From the NCBI RefSeq assembly GCF_007714205.1, contig NZ_VMQU01000041.1, forward strand, positions 1-41,358: 41,358 nt of DNA. The letters run 5' to 3'. Within the stretch, counting starts at the first letter, position 1, and the number at the start of each line of letters is the position of its first letter. Positions 28,002-34,922 of this stretch are shown piece by piece. Made by a program: the position numbers and the translations under genes. Source of the stretch: Mycobacterium helveticum (lineage in GTDB: Bacteria; Actinomycetota; Actinomycetes; Mycobacteriales; Mycobacteriaceae). Under the pieces are notes generated by a model. It ran no database searches, was not told where the DNA came from, and saw nothing but the letters and a program-made list of their open reading frames with translations.

Positions 28002-29000
28002 TCAGCCGAGGATCTTGCCGATCTGCGGGGGCAGCCGCTCGGCGACGACCGGGTAGCTGAGGGTCGACGCGAAGGCGATCGCGCCGGCTTCCTCCTTGGA
28101 CGTGAAGATGTGGCGGTGCTGCGCGGTCGCCTGACAGGCGGCCACCGCCGGGTCGGCCAGGATCGCCTGTTGGTCCTCCGGGCCTTCGGTTGTCCAGATC
28201 ACCACGTCGGCGGCATCGAGCACCGCTTTGATGTGGTCGCGCGGGATGACGGCGCGGTAGCCGCTGCCGAAGGGTTGGACGCTGTCGGCGACGGCCAGGC
28301 CCATGGCGGTCAAAAAGTCGGTCCGCCAGCCCGGCGTCGTGGCGACCACGGTGCCCTGCCACAGCCTGCCGTGCATCAGCAGGACCTTCTTGTCCTTCCA
28401 CTGCGGGTTCTGCCGGGCCACGGCGGCGAACTTCGCATCGACGCCGTCGATCAGTGACTTCATCCGGTCTTCCTGGAACACGGCCCGGCCGATGGTGGTG
28501 GCCTGGACCTTCCACGGTTCGAAGAACGCGTCGCTTCCGGCCTGCGGCACGGTGGGGGCTATCGCCGACAATTTCTGGTAGGTGTCCGCGTCGACGCCGG
28601 CGTTGATCGCCACGATCAGGTCGGGTTTGAGCTTGGCGATCCGGTCGACCTGGATTCCGTTGTCGAGGCTCAGCACCACGGGCCGCGCCGGGCCCAGTTT
28701 CGGCTGGGCCCACGGCCACACCGCGAACGGCTCGTCGCCGAACCAGTTGGTCACCGCGACGGGCACCACGCCGACCGCGAGCAGGTCGTCCTGCTCGGTG
28801 TAGCCCGCGCTGACCACGCGCTTGGGCGGCTCCTCGATGACCGTCTGACCGAAGAGGTGCGTGATCGTCACCGCTCCGCTGCCGGGGGTGCCCGGCGCCG
28901 GCTTGCGCGACGAGCACGCGGGCGACGCGCCGGAGACGGCGGCGACGCCGGTGGCGCCTGCGAGCTGCAAGAACCGCCGTCGATTCCATCCCTGCCGCAC
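28002..29000 (-). CDS. fecB2: Periplasmic binding lipoprotein, FecB2-like (siderophore/metal-chelate type)
   Basis: 332-aa exported lipoprotein. The N-terminus carries a twin-arginine signal (NRRRFLQLAG) and a lipobox-like SPAC about 27 residues in, so it is probably Tat-exported and lipid-anchored. The mature part is an ABC transporter class III solute-binding fold (TroA/FecB type): RVVSAGYTEQDDLLAVGVVPV, then LKPDLIVAINAGVD and, late, ADVVIWTT. Class III proteins bind ferric siderophores, haem or cobalamin. No permease or ATPase genes are adjacent. The start is GTG at 29000, since an ATG at 28989 is out of frame. The reading frame stays open far upstream only because of GC content. It matches Rv0265c. 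Confidence 0.9.
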   Translation of the reverse strand: MRQGWNRRRFLQLAGATGVAAVSGASPACSSRKPAPGTPGSGAVTITHLFGQTVIEEPPKRVVSAGYTEQDDLLAVGVVPVAVTNWFGDEPFAVWPWAQPKLGPARPVVLSLDNGIQVDRIAKLKPDLIVAINAGVDADTYQKLSAIAPTVPQAGSDAFFEPWKVQATTIGRAVFQEDRMKSLIDGVDAKFAAVARQNPQWKDKKVLLMHGRLWQGTVVATTPGWRTDFLTAMGLAVADSVQPFGSGYRAVIPRDHIKAVLDAADVVIWTTEGPEDQQAILADPAVAACQATAQHRHIFTSKEEAGAIAFASTLSYPVVAERLPPQIGKILG

Positions 29001-29051
29001 CGCGTGAGAGTATCGCGTCCCCGGCCGGGAGCGGCGCCTTCGCGGGCGGCC

Positions 29052-29350
29052 GCTCAGCTCAGCGGCATGCCGGCCTCGGGGAAGTCCGGGGCCCGGTAGC
29101 CGGTCCAGGCGGTCATCGGCGGCGCTGGTCACCGCACCGGCGAACACCAGGACATCGAAATCCTTTGCGGCGCAGCCGATTCGATGGCCGACGGCCTCCG
29201 CGGCGAGGTCGACGGTACGGTAGCACTCGTCGCAGAGGGCGCCTTTGAGCTCCGGTATCGAGAACATCAGCCGCTGCCGGGTGCTCTCGAACTGCAACTG
29301 CTCGGCGGCCGGGCGGGCCATCGCGGTCTCGTACGCGCGCCGTTCTGACA
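29052..29350 (-). pseudogene. Remnant of a TetR-family regulator
   Basis: On the minus strand the frame reads RPAAEQLQFESTRQRLMFSI, then PELKGALCDECYRTVDLAAEAVG and FDVLVFAGAV. This is the typical ligand-domain sequence of an actinobacterial TetR regulator. After that, continuity moves to another frame that ends FPEAGMPLS and a TGA at 29052-29054, as expected for the C-terminus of such a protein. The N-terminal helix-turn-helix is missing, so both a 5' loss and a frameshift are needed. It lies where M. tuberculosis carries the 5-oxoprolinase gene oplA. The boundaries are approximate. Confidence 0.5.
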
Positions 29351-29389
29351 ACGGCCGCGCTCGCGGTGCGATCTTGATGTGATCCCCCC

Positions 29390-29416
29390 GTAACGGTGGG
29401 CGCCCCAACCGGTAAC
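29390..29416. promoter_or_regulatory. GlnR-like site upstream of narU
   Basis: Two exact GTAAC half-sites (29390-29394 and 29412-29416) have the spacing expected for the outer half-sites of a three-part GlnR box (GTNAC-N6-GAAAC-N6-GTNAC). The central half-site (CGCCC) does not match. The site ends 77 bp upstream of the narU ATG. GlnR control of a nitrate transporter would be expected biology, but this match is partial. Confidence 0.4.
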
Positions 29417-29493
29417 AGGGCCTCTTTAGCGTCGAGACGTGCCGGCCGATCGAGGCCAGGTACGTGCCGCGTCGTCGACAGGGGGCCCACCGC

Positions 29494-30897
29494 ATGACCA
29501 TGACCATCCCGCCGCTGCTGCAGCCCGCGCCGCCGCGCGAACAGCATCGCGGACGGCACTGGATCGACGACTGGCGGCCCGAGGACCCCGCGTTCTGGGA
29601 GACCACCGGCAAAGCCGTCGCCCGGCGCAACCTGATCTTCTCCATCTTCGCCGAGCACGTCGGCTTCAGCGTGTGGATGTTGTGGAGCATCGTGGTCGTC
29701 CAGATGACGGCCGGGCCGCACGGCGGCCCGGCCGCGTCCGGTTGGGCGCTTTCCGCGAGCCAGGCCCTGTGCCTGGTCGCGGTGCCCAGCGGGGTGGGGG
29801 CGTTGCTGCGGCTGCCCTACACCTTCGCGGTCCCGGTCTTCGGCGGCCGCAACTGGACGACCATCTCCGCGTCGATGCTGCTGCTCCCGTGCCTGCTGCT
29901 GGCCTGGGCGGTGAGCCACCCCGGCATCCCGTTCGCCGCGCTGGTGGCGATCGCCGCGACGGCCGGATTCGGCGGCGGCAACTTCGCCTCCTCGATGGCC
30001 AACATCTCGTTCTTCTACCCGGAGCAGGACAAGGGCTGGGCGCTGGGCCTCAACGCCGCCGGCGGCAATGTCGGTGTGGCGATCGTGCAGAAGATCATCC
30101 CGCCGATAGTCGTCGCGGGCGGCGGGGTGGCGCTGTCGCGCGCCGGCCTGTTCTACGTGCCGCTGGCCGTGGTCGCCGCGGTGTGCGCGTTCGTGTTCAT
30201 GAACAACCTGACCGAGGCGTCCAAGCAGGGGGGAGCCGACGTGAAGCCGGTGTGGCAGTCGCTGCGCCACGCCGACACCTGGATCCTGTCGGTGCTCTAC
30301 ATCGGCACGTTCGGGTCCTTCATCGGTTACTCGGCGGCTTTCCCGACGCTGCTCAAGACCGTGTTCGGCCGCGGTGACATCGCGCTGACGTGGGCGTTTT
30401 TGGGCGCCGGCATCGGGTCGGTCGTCCGGCCCCTGGGCGGAAAACTCGCCGACCGGATCGGCGGGGCCCGCATCACCGCCGCCAGCTTCGGCATGCTCGC
30501 CGCGGGGGCCGCCGCGGCGCTGTGGTCCGTCGAGACCAGGAATCTGCCGTTGTTCTTCGCCAGCTTCATGTTCCTGTTCGTCGCCACCGGGATCGGCAAC
30601 GGTTCGACGTACCGGATGATCTCGCGGATCTTCAAGGTCAAGGGCGAGCTCGCCGGCGGCGGCCCGGACACGATGGTGCACATGCGCCGCCAGGCCGCCG
30701 GCGCGCTGGGCGTCATCTCGTCGGTCGGCGCCTTCGGGGGGTTCGTGGTGCCGCTGGCGTACGCCTGGTCGAAGTCGCAGTTCGGCAGCATCGAGCCCGC
30801 GCTGCGGTTCTACGTGGCGTTCTTCGTCGCCCTGCTGGCCGTCACCTGGTACTGCTACCTGCGCCGGGGCAACGCGCTGGCGGGGCACGGCGTCTAA
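29494..30897 (+). CDS. narU: Nitrate/nitrite transporter NarU (NNP family, MFS)
   Basis: 467-aa twelve-helix major facilitator and the second NNP-family porter in the window. The nitrate signature is FGGGNFASSMANISFFYP followed by KGWALGLNAAGGNVG (about 152-190), and the MFS loop motif is RPLGGKLADRIGG (about 312-324). The N-terminal DDWRPEDPAFWETTGKAVARRNL resembles that of NarK3. ATG 29494 (MTMTIPP) is taken as the start, since the frame open from 29464 adds only ten residues. It corresponds to Rv0267. Its TAA stop overlaps the stop codon of the convergent polymerase gene by four bases. It imports or exports nitrate/nitrite; direction is not deducible. Confidence 0.94.
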   Translation: MTMTIPPLLQPAPPREQHRGRHWIDDWRPEDPAFWETTGKAVARRNLIFSIFAEHVGFSVWMLWSIVVVQMTAGPHGGPAASGWALSASQALCLVAVPSGVGALLRLPYTFAVPVFGGRNWTTISASMLLLPCLLLAWAVSHPGIPFAALVAIAATAGFGGGNFASSMANISFFYPEQDKGWALGLNAAGGNVGVAIVQKIIPPIVVAGGGVALSRAGLFYVPLAVVAAVCAFVFMNNLTEASKQGGADVKPVWQSLRHADTWILSVLYIGTFGSFIGYSAAFPTLLKTVFGRGDIALTWAFLGAGIGSVVRPLGGKLADRIGGARITAASFGMLAAGAAAALWSVETRNLPLFFASFMFLFVATGIGNGSTYRMISRIFKVKGELAGGGPDTMVHMRRQAAGALGVISSVGAFGGFVVPLAYAWSKSQFGSIEPALRFYVAFFVALLAVTWYCYLRRGNALAGHGV

Positions 30898-32126
30898 CGG
30901 TCCCGGTACCCCTCCCAGGGGGAGTAGTCGGCGACCAGCTCTTCCTGCGGCGGGCGCTGGTCGGCCGGAACGTGCTGCAGGTTGATCCGGATCCGGTACC
31001 AGACCGAGCTCGGGCCCCGCATGCCGTCGACGAGCACGTCGGCCGGCTCCAGCCGGTCGGCCACCGCGGGGTGGCGGTCGCGCCAGGTGTCCAGCGCGGC
31101 CATCGCCTCGTCTTTGGTCCTGGTGCGCGCGACCTCGATCAGGGGCTTCGACGAGGTGCGCCTGCCGTCGGTGCGCCGACCCGAACTCTTCGGCGCGCGC
31201 TCCGGTGGCCCCAGTTCTTCGGCCAGCATCAACAGGCGATCGAGGTCACCGGGCGCGTCGTCCATGCCGGCCCAGGGATCACCCGCCGCGGCGAACCGGC
31301 CGGGCACGGTGTCGATGGTGAAGGACCCCGGTTCGCAGTCGGCGACCTCGTCCCAGCGCAGCGGGGTCGACACCCGGGCGTCCGGCGTCGCGCGCACCGA
31401 ATACGCCGACGCGACCGTGCGGTCCTTGGCGTTCTGGTTGAAGTCGACGAACACTCCCCGGCGTTCCTCCTTCCACCAGCGGCTGGTGGCCGCGTCGGGC
31501 ACCCGCCGCTCGACCTCGCGCGCCACGGTCTGGGCGGCCAGCCGCACCTGCCGGAAATCCCGGCGGGGGGCGATCCGCGCGTAGATGTGAAAGCCCCGCG
31601 AACCGGACGTCTTCGGCCAGGCGACCAGGCCGTGATCCTCCAGCACCTCGCGGGCCGCGAGTGCGACGTCGACGATCTGGCGCCAGCCGACACCCGGCAT
31701 CGGATCCAGGTCGACCCGCAGCTCGTCGGGATGGTCGAGGTCGCCGGCGCGCACCGGATGCGGGTTGAGGTCGATGCACCCCAGGTTGACCACCCAGGCC
31801 AGCCCGGCGGCGTCCCGGATGACCGTTTCGGCGGCGGACGTGCCCGACGCGTAGTGCAACTCGGCGACGTCGACCCAGTCCGGGCGGTACTTCGGGGCGC
31901 GCTTCTGGAACACGGCCTCGGCGGAGATGCCCTGGACGAAGCGCTTCAGGATCATCGGCCGGCCCGCCACCCCCCGCAGCGCGCCCTCGGACACCGACAG
32001 GTAGTAGCGGACCAGGTCGAGCTTGGTGCGGGCCGTCGGGCCGTTGCGCGCGGGAAAGACCACCTTGTCCGGATGGGTGATGGCGACCTCGCGTCCGGCC
32101 ACCTCCAGCGAAACCGGACCGGACAT
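30894..32126 (-). CDS. LigD-type primase-polymerase (PolD, AEP superfamily)
   Basis: 410-aa stand-alone polymerase domain like that of the NHEJ ligase LigD, similar to Rv0269c. The catalytic Asp pair lies in LRVDLDPMPG (about 135-144). The family motif KTSGSRGFHIYARI follows (about 170-183), and the third acidic site lies in VFVDFNQNAKDRT. Such archaeo-eukaryotic-primase-like enzymes add ribo- or deoxynucleotides during gap filling and end joining; M. smegmatis PolD proteins show this activity. A C-terminal extension (about 295-410) with a basic low-complexity linker is outside the Pol core. Starts at 32126 (MSGPVSL) or 32135 are both possible, and neither has a clear Shine-Dalgarno sequence. 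It is divergent from fadD2 across 66 bp. Confidence 0.9.
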   Translation of the reverse strand: MSGPVSLEVAGREVAITHPDKVVFPARNGPTARTKLDLVRYYLSVSEGALRGVAGRPMILKRFVQGISAEAVFQKRAPKYRPDWVDVAELHYASGTSAAETVIRDAAGLAWVVNLGCIDLNPHPVRAGDLDHPDELRVDLDPMPGVGWRQIVDVALAAREVLEDHGLVAWPKTSGSRGFHIYARIAPRRDFRQVRLAAQTVAREVERRVPDAATSRWWKEERRGVFVDFNQNAKDRTVASAYSVRATPDARVSTPLRWDEVADCEPGSFTIDTVPGRFAAAGDPWAGMDDAPGDLDRLLMLAEELGPPERAPKSSGRRTDGRRTSSKPLIEVARTRTKDEAMAALDTWRDRHPAVADRLEPADVLVDGMRGPSSVWYRIRINLQHVPADQRPPQEELVADYSPWEGYRDR

Positions 32127-32192
32127 GGGGTCCATGCTAATTCGGCCGGACTTTCCGGTCGCATTGCGACGGGCGTCACATATGGTGAACTC

Positions 32193-33872
32193 ATGCCTAA
32201 TCTCCTCGGCCTGCCCGGGCAAACCGTGGCGAAAGTCCAGCAGTACCTCGACCGCGGCTCAGCCGAACTGCACTACCTGCGCCGGATCATCGAGTCGGGG
32301 GCGTTTCGGCTGGAACCGCCGCAGAACTACGCCGCGATGGCCGCCGACATCTACAAGTGGGGCGAGTTCGGCATGCTGCCGTCGCTCAACGCCAGGCGCA
32401 CGCCCGACCGTGCCGCGTGTATCGACGAAGACGGCGAGTTCACCTACCGCGAGCTCGACGAGGCGGCCCACGCCGTGGCCAACGGGCTGATCGACAAGGG
32501 CGTCAAGGCCGGCGACGGTGTCGCCTTGCTGGCCCGCAACCACCGGTGGTTCCTGGTCGCCTACTTCGGGTGCGCCCGGGTGGGCGCCCGCATCATCCTG
32601 CTCAACAGCGAATTCTCCGGGCCGCAGATCAAAGAGGTGTCCGAGCGCGAGGGCGCCAAGGTCATCATCTACGACGACGAGTACACCAAAGCCGTCAGCA
32701 AAGCCGAGCCGCCGCTGGGCAAGATTCGGGCGCTGGGCGTCAACCCCGACGCCGACCAGCCGTCCGGCAGCACCGACGAAACCCTGGCCGAGCTGATCGC
32801 CCGGAGCAGCAAAGCGCCGGCCCCGAAGGCGGCCAAGCACGCGTCGATCATCATCCTGACCAGCGGGACGACCGGCACGCCGAAGGGCGCCAACCGCAGC
32901 ACGCCGCCGACGCTGGCGCCGATCGGCGGCATCCTGTCGCACGTGCCGTTCAAGGCGGGCGAGGTGACCTCGCTGCCCGCGCCGATGTTCCACGCGCTCG
33001 GATTCCTCCACGGCACCATCGCGATGTTCCTGGGGTCGACGCTGGTGTTGCGGCGCAAGTTCAAGCCGCCGCTGGTGCTCGAGGACGTCGAGAAGCACAG
33101 GGTGACCGCCATGGTGGTGGTGCCGGTGATGCTGTCGCGCCTTCTCGACGCCGTCGAGAAGATGGACGCCAAGCCCGACCTGTCCAGCCTGCGCATCGTG
33201 TTCGTGTCCGGGTCCCAGTTGGGTGCCGAGCTGGCGGCCCGGGCGCTGAAGGACCTGGGCCCGGTCGTCTACAACATGTACGGCTCGACGGAGATCGCGT
33301 TCGCCACGATCGCCGGGCCGCAGCACCTGGAACGCAACGCGGCGACCGTGGGTCCGGTCGTCAAGGGCGTGAAGGTCAAGATCTACGACGACAACGGCAA
33401 GGAGCTGCGGCAGGGCGAGGTCGGCAGGATCTTCGTCGGCAACACCTTCCCGTTCTCCGGATACACCGGTGGCGGCAACAAGCAGATCATCGACGGGCTG
33501 TTGTCGTCGGGAGACGTCGGCTACTTCGACGAGTACGGCCTGCTGTACGTCAGCGGCCGGGACGACGAGATGATCGTCTCCGGTGGGGAGAACGTCTTCC
33601 CCGCCGAGGTCGAGGACCTGATCAGCGGGCATCCCGACGTGGTGGAGGCGACGGCGATCGGCGTCGAGGACAGCGAGTGGGGGCAGCGGCTGCGCGCCTT
33701 CGTGGTGAGGAAGGAGGGCGCCGGCGTCGACGAGGACACCATCAAGGGATACGTGCGGGACCACCTGGCGCGCTACAAGGTGCCGCGCGAGGTGGTGTTC
33801 CTCGAGGAGCTGCCGCGCAACCCGACGGGCAAGATCCTCAAGCGCGAGCTGCGTGAAATGCAGGTCGACTGA
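32193..33872 (+). CDS. fadD2: Acyl-CoA synthetase/fatty-acid-AMP ligase family FadD2
   Basis: 559-aa member of the ANL adenylate-forming superfamily, activating a fatty acid as acyl-AMP and then acyl-CoA. The P-loop-like motif ILTSGTTGTPKGANR lies at about 221-235. NMYGSTE (about 361) contacts the adenine. The hinge region GLLYVSGRDDEMIVSGGENV is near 455, and the catalytic lysine is in NPTGKILKRE near the C-terminus. It corresponds to Rv0270. The ATG at 32193 sits just downstream of an inverted repeat (TCAC-N5-GTGA at 32176-32188) that could be an operator. In M. tuberculosis fadD2 is next to fadE6; here an accessory segment separates them. Confidence 0.95.
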   Translation: MPNLLGLPGQTVAKVQQYLDRGSAELHYLRRIIESGAFRLEPPQNYAAMAADIYKWGEFGMLPSLNARRTPDRAACIDEDGEFTYRELDEAAHAVANGLIDKGVKAGDGVALLARNHRWFLVAYFGCARVGARIILLNSEFSGPQIKEVSEREGAKVIIYDDEYTKAVSKAEPPLGKIRALGVNPDADQPSGSTDETLAELIARSSKAPAPKAAKHASIIILTSGTTGTPKGANRSTPPTLAPIGGILSHVPFKAGEVTSLPAPMFHALGFLHGTIAMFLGSTLVLRRKFKPPLVLEDVEKHRVTAMVVVPVMLSRLLDAVEKMDAKPDLSSLRIVFVSGSQLGAELAARALKDLGPVVYNMYGSTEIAFATIAGPQHLERNAATVGPVVKGVKVKIYDDNGKELRQGEVGRIFVGNTFPFSGYTGGGNKQIIDGLLSSGDVGYFDEYGLLYVSGRDDEMIVSGGENVFPAEVEDLISGHPDVVEATAIGVEDSEWGQRLRAFVVRKEGAGVDEDTIKGYVRDHLARYKVPREVVFLEELPRNPTGKILKRELREMQVD

Positions 33873-33896
33873 GACGCACCCGTGGGCGGGTCGCCG

Positions 33897-34265
33897 TCAG
33901 CGTCGCTGCTGGATGGCGCGGGTGATCTGGGCCGTGAGCTGCGGGTCGGCCAGCAGCTGATCGATAAGCGCGGAGATGACCTCCTGCCCGGTGACGCGGG
34001 CCACACCGAGCCGGTCGGCCGCTTCGCGCTGCCAGATGTCGAGGGCCCGGTGGGTGGCCGCGGGCAGGTCGACGGTGCGTCGGGTGCGGCGACCGCGCGA
34101 CGGCTGCTCGCCCGCCGGTGGGTTGGCCGCCCGCTGGGGGCGCTGCGGCCGCAAGCCGGTGATGCGCTCCGTGGGCGCGGCTTCACGAGCCGGCGGGGTA
34201 GCCGATGGCTGCTGAGCGCGGAAGGCTCCGACGCTCAGCCCGACACGGCCGGGATTGGGTTTCAC
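33897..34265 (-). CDS. Ribbon-helix-helix DNA-binding protein, function unknown
   Basis: 122-aa basic protein. Residues about 1-60 are disordered and rich in Pro, Ala and Arg (GLRPQRPQRAANPPAGEQPS). The C-terminal 60 residues look like a ribbon-helix-helix domain: a short strand RRTVDLP, a helix AATHRALDIWQREAADRLG, then VTGQEVISALIDQLLADPQL. Similar small proteins occur on mycobacterial plasmids and integrated elements as partition or autoregulatory factors, so a mobile origin is possible. The start is GTG at 34265 with GGAG ten bases upstream. It has no antitoxin-toxin partner gene beside it. A palindrome about 55 bp upstream may be its own operator. It is absent from the corresponding M. 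tuberculosis position. Confidence 0.7.
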   Translation of the reverse strand: MKPNPGRVGLSVGAFRAQQPSATPPAREAAPTERITGLRPQRPQRAANPPAGEQPSRGRRTRRTVDLPAATHRALDIWQREAADRLGVARVTGQEVISALIDQLLADPQLTAQITRAIQQRR

Positions 34266-34319
34266 CGCGGCTTGTCTCCAGTGATGACGTAGGCAATCAG
34301 TAGTTCAGCGACATCTGTG

Positions 34320-34333
34320 TCAGTCGATACTGA
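34320..34333. promoter_or_regulatory. Palindrome TCAGT-N4-ACTGA upstream of the RHH gene
   Basis: Perfect 5-bp arms around CGAT, 55 bp upstream of the ribbon-helix-helix GTG start. A related ATCAGTAG lies at about 34296-34303. Ribbon-helix-helix proteins commonly repress their own promoters through such short repeats; assignment to this protein is inference. Confidence 0.35.
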
Positions 34334-34827
34334 TCGCCCGACACGTCTCAGCATACGTCGCCTTTACTGGCGGCATCACCAACCCGGTGGCCGGTGCGAG
34401 CGAGGCGATCTGGTTCAGGCGCGACCGCTCGCCGGAATAGTTCCGGACGGGTTAGGCCAATGATTTATACCGTGTGATCAGGATTGAGGCTCCAAATGGC
34501 TAGCCAGAGTTGGTATCATTCAGAAAGGGTGCACGCGGCGAGCGTGATCCGTTCGAATGCCTGGCTGTGTCGACGATTTCCGACCGAATTTTCCCGCTAT
34601 CGCACTGAGGCAGATCGGCGCGAAGGTTGATTTCCGGATTTCTGCTGGTCAGTAGCTCAGTATAAGTGCTCTAAGGTGCGGAAACGTGCGGGCACAGTGG
34701 GTGCTGCAGCGCAAATCGGACAGCAATATGATCGAGGTAGATAAATATTTCAGTAAATACTGCCAGTGGTAAACACTCGATTCAGTGATTTGACAATTGG
34801 CTCGCACGGAAATCTTTGGCAAATTCA

Positions 34828-34853
34828 CAGCTGAATTTCTCGAAATTCGGCTG
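34828..34853. promoter_or_regulatory. 26-bp near-perfect palindrome upstream of the glycine-rich gene
   Basis: Arms CAGCTGAATTTC (34828-34839) and GAAATTCGGCTG (34842-34853) pair with one mismatch that would be a G-U pair in RNA. The centre is two bases. It overlaps a second inverted repeat, AAATTC-N6-GAATTT (34821-34838). It may be an operator for a dimeric regulator, or an RNA stem in the 5' leader. Confidence 0.5.
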
Positions 34854-34874
34854 GCCTCACTTGCAATTTAGGGG

Positions 34875-34889
34875 TAGCTTCCGAAGCTA
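34875..34889. promoter_or_regulatory. 15-bp perfect palindrome near the glycine-rich gene start
   Basis: TAGCTTC-C-GAAGCTA lies 34 bp upstream of the ATG and just upstream of the AAGGAG ribosome-binding site at 34911-34916. It includes a TANNNT-type -10 candidate (TAGCTT). It could be an operator overlapping the promoter. Confidence 0.45.
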
Positions 34890-34922
34890 TAGGCACCACA
34901 AAGATTTCGAAAGGAGTTCACG

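Larger units (their letters stand above)
34266..34922. other. 657-bp AT-rich intergenic region with clustered palindromes
   Basis: No convincing gene, tRNA or rRNA is visible. Base composition is clearly lower in GC than the flanks. Contents include TCAGT-N4-ACTGA (34320-34333), TGGCTAGCCA (34497-34506), TATTT-N4-AAATA (about 34746-34759), a TTGACA element at 34790-34795, a 26-bp near-palindrome at 34828-34853, a 15-bp perfect palindrome at 34875-34889, and repeated GATTTC/GAAATC motifs. It serves as the leader of the glycine-rich gene and of the divergent ribbon-helix-helix gene. Confidence 0.8.

Noticed and set aside
28002..29690. 562-aa frame as one protein ending in the FecB2 domain
   Set aside because: The Tat/lipoprotein signal begins at the GTG at 29000, so upstream sequence is not part of the mature gene. 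It contains a TetR remnant instead.
32176..32188. TCAC-N5-GTGA as a firm fadD2 operator
   Set aside because: Arms of only four bases are expected often by chance; mentioned in the gene entry but not called as a site.
30390..33872. 1160-aa open frame that includes FadD2 at its end
   Set aside because: Only the part from 32193 matches FadD2. The upstream portion is out of frame with narU and antisense to the polymerase gene.
33897..34265. Antitoxin of a toxin-antitoxin pair
   Set aside because: The ribbon-helix-helix fold would fit, but no toxin-like gene lies next to it and the N-terminal disordered part is unlike usual small antitoxins.
34266..34922. tRNA or small RNA gene in the AT-rich gap
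   Set aside because: No cloverleaf or known RNA fold could be traced by eye; palindromes are better explained as operators or leader stems.
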